DNA of 64,000 nt from Caecitellus pseudoparvulus (taxonomy: Eukaryota > Bigyra: Bicosoecida): contig CBFFRQ010000040.1 of NCBI GenBank assembly GCA_965644315.1, forward strand, positions 62,001 to 126,000. The letters are read 5' to 3'. Every line of letters starts with the position of its first letter. Positions within the stretch are counted from its first letter, which is position 1. Shown in pieces: positions 28,836-39,800 of this stretch. The notes under the pieces were generated by a model, which had not been told where the DNA came from, did no database searches, and saw only the letters and a program-made list of their open reading frames with translations. The translations under genes were made by a program, and so were the position numbers.

Positions 28836-30765
28836 ATGGCTGGCCTGCGCGGCGAGGAGGGGGCGTGGGCGTGGCCCGACACGGCGCCAGCGTTGCGGAG
28901 ATTGGAGCGTGCACTGACCTGCCCACTCTCAGGCCGGCTGCTGACGAACGGCATCCAGCTGCCCTGTTTCCACGTCTTTGACAACCTTGCTCTGCGGCAG
29001 TACAATGCCTCCACATCTTCCAGCAAGTGCCCACAGTGCCAAGCGTGCGTAGCGGAAATCGGTCGCCGTGCGGGCGCATGAGGCAGCACGCTCGCTGACG
29101 CCCACACCACGCTCACAGGGCGTATAGCACGGCACAGTGCAGCACGGACTCGCTCTCTCGCAATGTCGCGGGGGCATGGAACACTCTCAAGCCTGTGCGT
29201 TGCCTGCGCCACTGCCTGGCACCATTCAAACGCGTGTGGCACTTGCCCAGCACCGCTCACAGGAGCTGTTGCGCCTCGTCCAAACTGACCCAGGCCTGGC
29301 CAACGCTGGGTCCCGTGCGACGACAGGAGGAGGTGCTGGGACGCGTGCCTCAGCTGCAGCCACTGTGCCTGCCCCCCTGGCCATCCCCAACTACCACGGC
29401 ATGAAGGCGAAGCGCTTGCGCACCTTGCTGCGGGATTTGGGGCTGCCTTCCACCGGCAAAGTGGAGGACTTGCGCAGCAGCCACAAAGCGTACATCGTGC
29501 AGCACAACGCCATGGTGGACGCCGGAGAACCTTTTTCGCCCCAGGACGTCCTCGCGGCGGTGCACCAGCAACAGCGTGCCCACGCAAGCGATCAGCGCGA
29601 AGCGAGAGCTGCAAAGGCGCTGGTTGACAGAGCCGCCGAGGCGTTCCAGGACGGCGCGGCCCCCCGCGGCCAGCGCAAGCGGTCAAAGCTGCAAGAGGGC
29701 TTCCTCAACCTGCTCCGTGAGACGCTGCGACGGGACTTTGAGCGGTATGGCGTGCTGCACGGGCGGAAGAAGCGACCGGGAAGGCAGCGACGCAAGAGGC
29801 AGCGCAGCAGCGCAGAAAGCCCTGCACCCCCTGCGAAAGCTGCACGCTCAGCGCAGTCCAGTGGGAGCCCTACAAGGGAGCCTTGGATTGTGGTGTTCTC
29901 TGAGACCGCCCAGCGGCACTTCTACTTCAACACCCTAACAAACGTCGGGCAGTGGACGGCGCCACCTGACCTGCCAGAGCTGCCCGCCGTTTCATTACCC
30001 CCTGCGCCGAGTGCCTCAACCACACCCGCCAAGACGCCCACCCAGGCCACAAGCAAGCCTGCCTCGTCTGCAGGGAGCCAGGGGCCCCTGCATGCCGCGT
30101 TTGCCGCCGCCCAAGCTTCTGCGGACCTTAACCGCACGGTGTTTTCTGGGCACTCGGACGACACGCTCTCCACGCCTGGCGGAGGCGAGGTGCTGCTGCT
30201 GGACTCACAGGAGTCTGTGGCCACGACACAAGGCCCTGTCCCACAACAATCGCAGCCGAACATGACCTTGAGTTTCCCTGATACGGCGCGAGACACAGCA
30301 CAAGATACACAGCGCAAAAGCAGCGAAGCACAAGCGCAGCCCGCGTTGCCGGAGTCACAAGACAGCCCCCTGACGCCCCAGGGTGCAAGACGAGGCGCGA
30401 GACGGGCCGCCCCCACTTCACCGACAGGGTTGCCTGACTCGGGGTGGGAGTCAGACGTGGCCCCCACCCTGCCCCTCACTGGCACACAGGCCATTCCACT
30501 GCCTGGCACGCTGGTGCCGTCAGGCGAAGCCGCCTCGCCCACACAGCTCCTGGCGTCCAGCTCCCTGCCTGACACAGCGCCGATGCCCGCCAGCTCTCCT
30601 GTGGCCCTGTCTGGGGGCCACTCCTGGTCCTGTCCCGCCTGCACGCTGTTGCACGAGGGGCCAGATGCCGGCCGAGTAGCGTGCATGGTTTGCGGGACGG
30701 CGAACCCCGAACCGAGACGCAGTGGCCTGCGCCGCTCCACTCGGCGACAAAGCAGTATTCGCTAG
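28836..30765 (+). CDS. RAD18-like protein: half-RING, SAP, WW and RanBP2-type zinc finger
   Basis: Three exons are proposed: 28836-29044, 29119-29194 and 29263-30765, with introns of 74 and 68 nt (both GTGCGT donors); 595 residues. Exon 1 has an N-terminal RING-like segment (LTCPLSGRLLTNGIQLPCFH ending KCPQCQA). Exons 2-3 give a RAD18-style helix after the RING (RNVAGAWNTLKP then ELLRLVQTD). A SAP domain follows at about residues 145-190 (MKAKRLRTLLRDLGLPSTGK, then HNAMVDAGEPFSPQDVL), close to RAD18. A basic region, a WW-like domain (EPWIVVFSET to GQWTAPP), a long S/T/P-rich stretch, and a C-terminal RanBP2-like finger (CPAC, then CMVCGTANP) complete it. RAD18 is the ubiquitin ligase that modifies PCNA at stalled forks. 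Here RING site-1 zinc ligands are lost and the family's UBZ finger is absent. The acceptor of exon 2 could instead be at 29143, removing eight residues. Confidence 0.72.
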
Positions 30766-30893
30766 TGATCACAATGCACATGTGTTGCCTGTGGTAGATT
30801 TCCCCTTTGACTAACCCGCACTGCGAGTCTTTGCGAGCGGCCAGAGCACTGCGTGCATCGTGCAGCGTGCAGCGCCAGCCCGATTCGGCCGCC

Positions 30894-32180
30894 ATGGCCA
30901 GCACCGAGCCAGAACCCTCCCAAGATGACCTTCGGGAGCTGGCCATGAAAGGAAGTCTGCCTGTTGTCTTCAGCTTGGCAGATGCCGACGTCAGCGCCGC
31001 AGAACCCCCAACAGAGGCTCTGGTGCGGAGCGCTGCAAACGCCGCACACCACGCCAAGCTCTGCAAAGCCGCACTCCGCCAGCCTCACCCCAACTGCAGG
31101 TCATGGCGCCACGCTGCCTGCCTCTCAGCCTGACCTACATCAACAGCAAGGTGCAAGAAGTGTTCTCCAAAGTAGCCCCGTCCACGCCCGCTGGCACCGC
31201 CTCCAACCTGTGGTTCAGCGCCGCTGGCGTGCCACTTCGGGACCCAAGCCTGCCCTTTGGCGTGCTGGCAGATGCCCTGCTGCCGGCTGGGCACACGGGC
31301 CCCATCCCAGTCCAAGTGCACCTGTCCAGGCGGGCGTCAGACGTCGTGCGTGTCCAGGCGGCCTCGTGTGAAGGGGCACAGCCGTCACCTTCCCCCCTTT
31401 CCTCCACAGCTGCCAGCTGGTGCAGATGCCGAGAGCAATCGGTTCACGTTCATGAACAGCCTGAAGCAAGGTGCGTGGCCACAGGGGCGCTGTCGTATGC
31501 CCGCCTCGCCTGTATGAGCACGCACGCATCCCCTTTGCGTTGCAGCGATCTTCCTGCGGTGTGGCTCGGACAGAGCGTACATTGACAGTCCCACAGCGAA
31601 ACTGGACGCCCTGTGGAGCGCGATGCAGGAGCAGGAGTGGCGAGGGTGTCACTGGCGCAGCCTCATGAGCGACACAGTGGAGGGGGTGGCGAGGGTCCTG
31701 CAGCGGGCTGGGCAGGAGGCAGAGCAGGCCGCAGTGCCGCCACCCCCAGCCCCAGCCGCACAGCCTGCTGAAGATGCAGATGGCCAGCCGGCTCAAGCGA
31801 CAGAGGCACAGCCTGCTGCGGCGACGGACGCCGAGGCCTCTGAGACTGCCGTGCACAGTGTGCCGCTGCGCCTGCTCTGCCGCGGCGAGAGCTCCTTTGT
31901 GCAGGGGCAGATGCTGTGGCCCGTGCAGTCAGAGCAGGATCTGAAGCCCCTGCATGCGCGGGGCATCGTGGGCGCCAGCAGGTCCCTGGGAGATGCCGTG
32001 CGTGCGCTGGCCGACACAGCTGACTGTCCCAGGATACGCTCCGCCCTGGGCCAGGAGGGTGTGTGCTTCGTCGTGCAAGGGATCGTCGTGCCTGCCCAGG
32101 CCGACCCTGTGGAACTGTACCACACCCTGGCACACCCGGATGCGTTTCTCTATGTCACGGTTGCTGCGCCAGGCGAGTGA
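30894..32180 (+). CDS. ATG5: autophagy protein ATG5
   Basis: ATG5 is joined to ATG12 and, with ATG16, attaches ATG8 to lipid on the growing autophagosome. Four exons: 30894-31022, 31100-31345, 31410-31470, 31546-32180; introns 77, 64 and 75 nt. The product has 356 residues (human 275). The first ubiquitin-like fold opens with GSLPVVFSLADADV and VMAPRCLPLSLTYINSKVQE, matching the ATG5 block around PRVSYLTL. The helix RFTFMNSLKQAIF carries the lysine equivalent to human Lys130, the ATG12 attachment site. The C-terminal fold has PLRLLCRGESSFVQ and ends YHTLAHPDAFLYVTVA. The extra length is a proline/alanine/glutamine linker of about 60 residues (31700-31850) before the second ubiquitin-like fold. 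The assignment came from joining exons in three frames, so unspliced reading hides it. Confidence 0.9.
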
Positions 32181-32515
32181 GCGTGATGCACTGCGTTGAT
32201 GTGGGGGGGTGAGCAAGCGGCGTGTGGCAAAGCAGACGTCCAGAAATGCATATAATAGACACATCCACGCAATCTTAGAAGAATGTCTCTCCCTCCAGAA
32301 CGATCAGTCCGGCTGTGAAGGTGAAGGTTGCTGTGCGGAAATAGCGCCATCCAACACGCCGAAACAGGACGAGAGGCGACCCCCTCAGAGCCGTGTGCGT
32401 GTGTCCGACGCGGCATGGCGTGGCCATAAATCCTAGCATGCATTTCCTCCTCGTTCTCCACGCCACAGGATTGCACGAACACCCTTCCCTGCCGACGACA
32501 CAGACCGCCTGCTTC
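32181..32515 (+). other. 335-bp gap and 5' leader of the Smr gene, with a likely leader intron
   Basis: Contains an A/T-rich TATA-like stretch (CATATAATAG near 32249-32258). A likely leader intron runs from 32395 to 32468 (GTGCGT...CGCCACAG, 74 nt). Joining the two sides places a TGA immediately at the junction in the frame of the downstream gene, so translation must begin after it, supporting the ATG at 32516. Confidence 0.5.
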
Positions 32516-34231
32516 ATGGCTGCTCTGCCTGCCCACGTCCGGCGAGAGTTTGCGCAGCACCTCGACGCCGACGTCATTGACGACCTGCACGCCTCCCTGG
32601 GACACGACACGGCAGCCACGATCAAAGCCCTCCGGGACATGTCTGGCCAGGCCCAAACAGGCCCAGCCTGGGCCAAGCCAGCCGCCCACTCGCAAGCACT
32701 GCCCGGCGCACGTCAGACACCCCGAACAACGCCTGGCAAGCTGGGCACGAAAGGGGCCAAATGGGTGCAGCGTGGGGATGCACTTGTCTCACGCAGTGCC
32801 GACCCCGCCGGCGCAGCAGCGGCTGACTCGCCCGTGGACGCTTGGTGCGCGTCGGGCAGTTTGCCTCCTGCAGTGCAGTTGGCCGTCACGCTGTGGCCCG
32901 TGCCGCCTGCCGATGTGCAGCAGGTGTGGAGCGCCAGCCACGCCCAGCCATCCCAGTGCCATGATGTGCTGAAGGAGGTGTATCCAGACCTCTTTGCCGA
33001 GGCACAGCAGCGCATGCTCGATGCCCTGGACGCCGCCCGAGCGCTGCTGGCGGTGGAGCAGGAGGAGGCTGTCGGCATCTACCGCACCTTGGCAGGGGGC
33101 GTGTACAAGGCGGCCTGCAAGTGGCACGAGGCAGCGGATGCATTGGCTGCCAAGCCGCCTGCGCCTGCACCAGCCCCAGCTCCCTCCCCTGGAACGCGCA
33201 ACAAGGGCCGCAAGGGCCGCCGCAAAGGCCGCCTGCAGCACGCCGCAATGAGTCACTCCCAGCCACACCAGACGCCTGCACCACCCCAGCCCGCCCTCGC
33301 CAAGTCACGCAGCCTGCAGTCCGCCCAAGACCATGCCCTGCAACAGCTCTGCCGTGACCCTGCCGTCCTGCAAGTCCTCATGATTGAGGCCATGGCCGCA
33401 CAAGCTGGTGTCACAGGCATGCACCTGCCAGGCCGCCCCCTCCTCCCAGACGCGCTGCCAGCCCCTGCCCCAGACACCACCCCTGCCCAGCGCACTCAAC
33501 GCACAGCAGCAGCCGCCACCGCTGCAGGCCTCAGCGTGGACCAACGCAGCTCCAAACGGGGCCTCATTCCCCTGCACCTCGCCAGCCGGCCCCGCCAACA
33601 AACGCAATTCGACGCGGACGGCAACCCCATCGTCAAAGGACGCAGGCGGCGCACCAAACACCCACAGCACAGCACACACCGGCCCAAAAGTGCGGACGGG
33701 CCGCTGGACCACGAAGAGGCTCAAGAAGCCTTTGCACAAGAACGGGCCGCAGGCCTCGCTCTCCGGCACGAACGACAGAAACTCATCGCACGTGCCCGAC
33801 GAGCGGGACGCGCCCACGGCCGCTTCGGCGGCGCCGTCGCAGGGTACTTCTGGGAACAGGCCGCCGACCTCAAAGACGACGTGCACAGCGCCGACAGGCG
33901 CGCCTCGGAACGCCTCCTGCGCCGCATGAACCCCGGCCTCGCGCCCAAACGACACTCTGGCCGTGTGGCGCTGTCCGAAGGCTGCACCGTGGACCTGCAT
34001 GGCCAGTACAAGCGGGATGCTCTGCTGTTGCTGCAGCAGGACATCCTGCCCAGTGCATTGGCCCAGAACATCCGCCGCTTCTCCGTCATTGTCGGGGCGG
34101 GCAAACACAGCCGAGGCGGGTCGCACCCCCTGGCCACGGCGGTGGAGGAGGCCCTCCGCCACGGACAGCATGCAGGTCAAGTGAAGTCCTTCCACAGGAA
34201 CGCCGCCACGTACATTGTGGACATGCTGTGA
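32516..34231 (+). CDS. CUE-like, DUF1771 and Smr-domain protein
   Basis: The 571-residue product starts with a CUE-like ubiquitin-binding helix pair (DADVIDDLHASLGHDTAATI). A low-complexity, proline- and basic-rich middle follows. A DUF1771-like helical segment rich in arginine and alanine begins at about 33700 (ERAAGLALRHERQKLIARAR). The protein ends in an Smr domain (TVDLHGQYKRDALLLL; FSVIVGAGKHSRGG). Smr domains often cleave RNA, and the CUE-DUF1771-Smr layout is that of N4BP2/Cue2-type nucleases and the plant CID5/CID7 family, so a part in ribosome-linked mRNA decay is possible. That role is inferred. The signature DLHG histidine and the GxGxHSxGG loop are both kept. It ends 20 bp from the convergent coiled-coil gene. 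Confidence 0.8.
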   Translation: MAALPAHVRREFAQHLDADVIDDLHASLGHDTAATIKALRDMSGQAQTGPAWAKPAAHSQALPGARQTPRTTPGKLGTKGAKWVQRGDALVSRSADPAGAAAADSPVDAWCASGSLPPAVQLAVTLWPVPPADVQQVWSASHAQPSQCHDVLKEVYPDLFAEAQQRMLDALDAARALLAVEQEEAVGIYRTLAGGVYKAACKWHEAADALAAKPPAPAPAPAPSPGTRNKGRKGRRKGRLQHAAMSHSQPHQTPAPPQPALAKSRSLQSAQDHALQQLCRDPAVLQVLMIEAMAAQAGVTGMHLPGRPLLPDALPAPAPDTTPAQRTQRTAAAATAAGLSVDQRSSKRGLIPLHLASRPRQQTQFDADGNPIVKGRRRRTKHPQHSTHRPKSADGPLDHEEAQEAFAQERAAGLALRHERQKLIARARRAGRAHGRFGGAVAGYFWEQAADLKDDVHSADRRASERLLRRMNPGLAPKRHSGRVALSEGCTVDLHGQYKRDALLLLQQDILPSALAQNIRRFSVIVGAGKHSRGGSHPLATAVEEALRHGQHAGQVKSFHRNAATYIVDML

Positions 34232-34251
34232 GCACTGGCAAAGCGTGTGTC

Positions 34252-35397
34252 TCAGTGCCAAGCTGCCTTGACGTGTCCAGCGGGACTGCACCGTGATGAC
34301 GGCCTCTGCCTGACCCAACCACCAGCCTTCTTCTTGCCCTTGCCCCGGGCCTCACGCTTCATCCCCCTCAGCCGCTCCTCTGCATCAATGGCCCGCCTGC
34401 GCAGCCCATCCATCGCCGCCTTGGCCCTCCCAGCCTCCGCAACAGCAGCATCCCGCCCCGCGCAAGCCACCGCCGCCTGATGCTGTGCCGCCGCCACCTG
34501 CCGCTCCAGCTCACAAATGCGGTCTGCCTGCTGCGTGTTGCAGGCCACTGCGCGACGCAGCTGCTGCGACAGCCCCGCAATGTGCCTGGCGCTGCTGTCA
34601 GCTGCCTCGCGCTCAGCCACACGCTCAGCCACCTCCCGCACTGCCCTCTGCGCCTTGGCAGCCGCACCACGAGCAGCCCGCACTGAGGCCTTCAACCTGC
34701 TGATCACGGCATCGTACCGCTCCTGCATGGCGCGCACTGCTGCGGCGTTAGCGGCGTCCACCTCCGCCTGTGCTGCCAGCAACTCAGCCACTGCACCGCG
34801 GTGACGTGCTCGAAGCCGCCGTACCACGGAGCGGTGAGCTTGCCTGGCATCGTGCACACTGGCACCAAGAGTGTCAAAGTGGTGCTGCTTGGGCTGGCGT
34901 GTGGGTGGTGGTGGTGCCTTGCTGTGGGTTTGTGTCGCCTTCTGTGAAGGGGCAGCCTGGCTTGCTTGCCGCTGACGAGCATGCCTTCTCCTGGCCCTGC
35001 CGCGAGATGGGCGACCTGATGCGGTTTCTGGCATTTGTTCAGGGTTACTGGGAGCTGGCTGCATGCCATGGCCGTCGGAGATGCTGTGCAGCATGGCCAT
35101 TGCTGCTTCACCGGCCGCCTCAGCCTGCCTCGTGGCGTCCGTGCTGGCTGCGCCACACGAGCTGCTGCTGCCGCCAGAGGAGCTTCCCGAGGCTGGCAGA
35201 CCGCAAGGGGCTGGCTCGTGTGATTTATCGACGGTGTATGCTTGGTAATCTGCACTGGAATCCTGCGCCGATGTGCTTGGGCCGCTGCTCCCTGCGCCTT
35301 GGCGCTGTGCGGAAAATGAGCCCTCCAACCCCTCCCGTCTCTCCAGCCCCTGCACGCTCTCCATCACGCGCAGAATGAGGCGATCCAACGGCTCCAT
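34252..35397 (-). CDS. coiled-coil protein of unknown function
   Basis: 381 residues from the first in-frame ATG (MEPLDRLILRVMESV); a longer frame upstream has only a TTG start. The first half is serine/glycine-rich and probably disordered, followed by a basic patch (RGRARRRHARQRQ). The second half is a long alanine/arginine/glutamate heptad region (about residues 195-355) that should form a coiled coil. The tail is lysine-rich (GKGKKKAGG). No domain family is recognised. The stop codon lies 20 bp from that of the Smr gene on the other strand, so their 3' untranslated regions must overlap. Confidence 0.65.
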   Translation of the reverse strand: MEPLDRLILRVMESVQGLERREGLEGSFSAQRQGAGSSGPSTSAQDSSADYQAYTVDKSHEPAPCGLPASGSSSGGSSSSCGAASTDATRQAEAAGEAAMAMLHSISDGHGMQPAPSNPEQMPETASGRPSRGRARRRHARQRQASQAAPSQKATQTHSKAPPPPTRQPKQHHFDTLGASVHDARQAHRSVVRRLRARHRGAVAELLAAQAEVDAANAAAVRAMQERYDAVISRLKASVRAARGAAAKAQRAVREVAERVAEREAADSSARHIAGLSQQLRRAVACNTQQADRICELERQVAAAQHQAAVACAGRDAAVAEAGRAKAAMDGLRRRAIDAEERLRGMKREARGKGKKKAGGWVRQRPSSRCSPAGHVKAAWH

Positions 35398-36811
35398 GTT
35401 TGTGGGATTGCGAGATTGTGTTGACGCACTCAACTCTCAAAGAGACAGCGACAGGCGGCGCGAACGGGCTGTAACGGCAGCTGTGCAGATGTAACGGTTG
35501 TGCAAGGTGACGGTGCTCGGCACCTGAGCCTAGTCAGAGCAGCTGAGTGGGTCAGAGGAGGTGCGACATGTGTTATTGCTGGGGGTTGGTGTACACTGCC
35601 TGCTATCTTGGATTTGGTGGCGTGGGATGTGTTGCTGGGGTGGGGCCAAATACAAGGGCGCTGTTGCCCGTGTGCAATCGACTCGGGGCAGGTGGCACAG
35701 AAGTGGGGAAGCTGATCAAATGTGGAGGCATTTTCTGGCGTTCAGGTTAATGGAGCCTGTGTGGGCACTGGGGGCACCGCGAAGCCTGCTCTGTAGTCCG
35801 ATGGTCATGAAGGGTTCTCGAGTGGACGCTCCAATCCGGGACTTGCACACAGGGCAGGCCAGGACAAAGAACTCCAGTTCGAGCATCAATCTTAAGTCCA
35901 TGCCTCGTGTCACAGCTGGCCGTCTGCAGGAGTCGAGCCGAGCTGCGTGGCGCGAAGAACGAGGCAGAATGGAACCCCGTAGAGCTTCTGGACGCGCAGA
36001 GGAAGGAAGCATGCCAACTCAGCAGGATAGGAAAGAGGGCTTAAACAGGGCTTGCCTGCCTTCTTGTGCCTCGTGATCTCGAAAGGAGTCCATGTGTGTC
36101 AGCAATCCACGGGGTGTTGCCAGCGGTTCGCGTGTGCCGATCCACAACCTGCCGCCGCTGGAACACCACGTTGCTCGAGCGCCATGCGGGGCGCACGGCA
36201 CAGAAACCAGCATGCAGACTCAGTTGCGTGGGGCGCTTGTGAACGCAAGTGTACCGATGTGCATTCTCCAAGGCGAACTGCAAAAGGAATGCAGTCCGCG
36301 TTTCACGTGAAACTGTGCCGCCCAGCCCACCAACACCCCCTCCCATGAAGCAGCAAGCATCCAACCACAGTGCCACACATACGAGTGCCGCAAATTACCC
36401 TGCATGAATCGCCTTGTATGCCCCATGCCTCACGCTCCACGCTTGGAGCCAGTCTTTTCAGCCCGCAAACCCGACCTGCAACTTTCCCCAACCTCGGCGC
36501 GGCGCCGAAGATCCATTGAGAACCTGCGGCCCGCTCTGCAGGCTTGGTGCACTTTGACGCGATTCACCTGGGTAAAGCATCATAAATCTTTCCCTTGGAC
36601 GTACAGGTCTTGTTGGTGCGACCGTAGCTCGGACATGATGCAGGGCAGTTCTCGAGTGATGGAAGTACTGCCTGCACGGCACTTGCACCACACACACTGC
36701 GAGGCTCTGTCCTCCTGCCCTTCCGAGCAAGTTTTAGAGACTTCCCAGGGTCAGAGGGGTACTGTGGAGTCCAAGGGCACCCAAGAACGCACTTTGCTTC
36801 GTTCACCCACG
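35398..36811. other. 1.4-kb region without a supported gene
   Basis: The largest gap in the window. It is less G+C rich than the coding blocks and carries several short frames on both strands (for example plus 35561-36076 and minus 35716-36012), none with a recognisable product, a good start or intron-like breaks. It must contain the promoter of the coiled-coil gene and the promoter and leader of the LRR gene. In the LRR gene's frame there is no stop from 36404 onward, but the residues there look unstructured. I saw no terminal repeats or transposase. Confidence 0.5.
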
Positions 36812-39800
36812 ATGGAGCAGCGGAGCCAGATCGGGGCTCAGCCAAGGAGGCATGTGCGACGAACGCAGGCGGCGTACTGGTCCAATTGGAGCAGCAGACG
36901 GTGGTGGTCAGGGTGGATGGAGTGGCTGTGGCTTGTGTACATGTCGTCCATCCTGCGAGGGGTAGTGGGTGGCGTTCCTGGATGCTGTGATGTGGAGAAT
37001 GACGTGCTGATGGACTGTAATTCGTGCACAGGAACCAGCTTGACTATATCATACAGTACCATTTCTGGGATCAACGCGAGTGCATTTGACAGCCTCACCA
37101 GCCTCACAGACCTTGTCTTGTACGGCAACGACCTGACCAGCCTGCCTGTGGGAGTGTTTGACAGCCTCACCAACCTCACACACCTTGACCTGAACAACAA
37201 CGACCTGACAAGCCTGCCTCTGGGCGTGTTTGACAGCCTCACCAGCCTCAAAGAACTGGACATGAGATTCAACGACCTGACCAGCCTGCCTGTGGGAGTG
37301 TTTGACAGCCTCACCAGCCTCACAGACCTGTACTTGAGCCACAACGACCTGACAAGCCTGCCTGTGGGAGTGTTTGACAACCTCACCAACCTCACAGACC
37401 TGCACCTGAGCCGCAATGACCTGACGAGCCTGCCTCCGGGCGTGTTTGACAGCCTCACCAGCCTCACAGACCTGCATCTTGGCAGCAATGACCTGACAAG
37501 CCTGCCTCTGGGAGTGTTTGACAGCCTCACCAGCCTCACAGACCTGCACCTGAGATACAACGACCTGACCAGCCTGCCTCTGGGGGTGTTTGACAACCTC
37601 ACCAGCCTCACAATCCTGGGCCTGAGCTACAACGAGCTGACGAGCCTGCCTGAGGGTGTGTTTGACAATCTCACCAGCCTCACAGACCTGCACCTGAGCC
37701 ACAACGACCTGACGAGCCTGCCTGTGGGAGTGTTTGACAACCTCACCAACCTCACAGACCTGCACCTGAGCCACAACGACCTGACCAGCCTGCCTCTGGG
37801 GGTGTTTGACAATCTCACCAGCCTCACAGACCTGCATCTTGGCAGCAATGACCTGACAAGCCTGCCTGAGGGAGTGTTTGACAGCCTCACCAGCCTCACA
37901 CACCTTGACCTGAGCCACAACGACCTGACAAGCCTGCCTCCGGGAATGTTTGACAGCCTCCCCGACCTCACACGCCTGTACTTGAGCCACAATGACGTGA
38001 CGAGCCTGCCTGTGGGTGTGTTCGACAGCCTCACCAGTCTCACTGACCTGTCCCTGACCAACAACGATGCCCTGACCAGCCTGCCAGTGGGTGTGTTTGA
38101 CAGCCTCACTTGGCTCACATATCTTGACCTCACCAACAACGATGCCCTGACCAGCCTGCCTGTGGGTGTGTTTGACAACCTCACCAGCCTCGCATACCTG
38201 TCCCTCACCAACAACGATGCCCTGACCAGCCTGCCTGTGGGTGTGTTTGACAGCCTCACCAGTCTCACTGACCTGGACCTGAGGAGCAACGACCTGACCA
38301 GCCTGCCTGTGGGTGTGTTTGACAGCCTCACCAGCCTCACAGAACTGGACATGAGATACAACGACCTGACCAGCCTGCCTGAGGGAGTGTTTGACAGCCT
38401 CACCAGCCTCACATACCTGGACCTGAGCGTCAATGACCTGGCCAGCCTGCCTATTGGTGTGTTTGACAGCCTCACCAGCCTCACAGACCTGCATCTTGGC
38501 AGCAATGACCTGACGAGCCTGCCTGCGGGCGTGTTTGACAGCCTCACCAGCCTGACATACCTGTCCCTGAGCAACAACGACCTGACCAGCCTGCCTGTGG
38601 GCGTGTTTGACAACCTCACCAGCCTCACAGACCTGTTTCTTGGCAGCAATGACCTGACGAGCCTGCCTGACGGCGTGTTTGACAGCCTCACAAGCCTGAC
38701 ACTCCTGCACCTGAGCAACAACGATGCCCTGACCAGCCTGCCTGTGGGCGTGTTTGACAGCCTCAGCAGCATTGCATCTTTGTATGTCTATGGGTCACCC
38801 TTTTCCAGTTCATGTCCACCCTCATCTCCAGTAGCCATCAACTGCTCCATGCAACACGTCCCCGTGACCTCACACCGTCTGTGCATGTGCAGTGGCTGCC
38901 CCACAGCACCACCAATTACCAACACAACACTCAACTGCCATGAATCGTACAGCTGCTCGACCGCCTCAGGCGACGACTCGTTCATCTTGCATGACGGTGC
39001 ATCTGTGGACTGCTCAGGGAACGCCTCGTGCACGAGTACCATCATGTTCTGCACTCACAGTTCAACACCTACTTCATGTAGCATTTCATGCACTGGCGAA
39101 GGCTCCTGTATAGGCAGCACATTGTATGGTGCCTGGAACTGCCTAAGTGGTTCTTGTCCGACCGTTGTGGATGTTGGATGTGTGCCAAGGCAACGTGAGC
39201 CATTGTCCACTCCTTCGGCAACGCCAAGTCCCACACAGTCCCCATTGCCATCTTCCACACCCAGCGCAACTCTCCAGCAAGCTCAAGCTAGTCCCACTTC
39301 AAATTCGCCATCGGGCACTTCAAGCAGCTCTGGAGCTCCCACTTCATCTCCGTCTGTGACTCCATCTTTGACGCCTACAGTGTCACGTACCGCGGCGTTA
39401 AGTCCTTCCACTGCCCCAACGGTATTCATCACAGCCATCCCTCGCACCTCCACATCACCCTCCCCTTTCCTTCCCCGCTCGGCTTGGGCGCTCACCCACC
39501 CCTCCATCAACCCCTCACCAGCTCCCTACACCGTCCCCCGCTTCTCATCACAGCTCGCATGTGCTGATCACTGCTCCTCCCCACAAGCCATCATCCTCCC
39601 CTGCCCTCGACCAGGCTCATGCCTCCCCCACTCCGACGTGCGCCTCCTCACAGGCTGCCAGCCTGGACACCGCGGCCTCGCATGCCAAGCCTGTGACGAC
39701 GGCTGGGCTGCTACCTCCCCCTGCACCACCTGCCGCCAGTGTCCCTACAATGGCGTGGCGCCAGGTATCGTCAAGGCTGGCACGACAGCCACACAGATGG

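Noticed and set aside
35561-36076. 171-residue plus frame in the 1.4-kb gap
   Set aside because: Unstructured composition, no recognised motif and atypical codon use compared with the proven genes.
37049-38772. Two long minus-strand open frames (553 and 381 residues) across the LRR array
   Set aside because: They are periodic products of the 72-bp repeat read backwards (RLVRLSNTPTGRLVRSL type), with no domain, and the plus frame is a clear LRR protein.
36812-38815. Lamprey-type variable lymphocyte receptor gene
   Set aside because: The LRR motif resembles VLRs, but the gene continues into a multi-pass membrane region and lies among protist-type compact genes with GTGCGT introns; LRRs of this kind are widespread.
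37081-38815. CRISPR array
   Set aside because: The regular 72/75-bp spacing is coding, units are similar along their whole length with no unique spacers, and the genome is eukaryotic.
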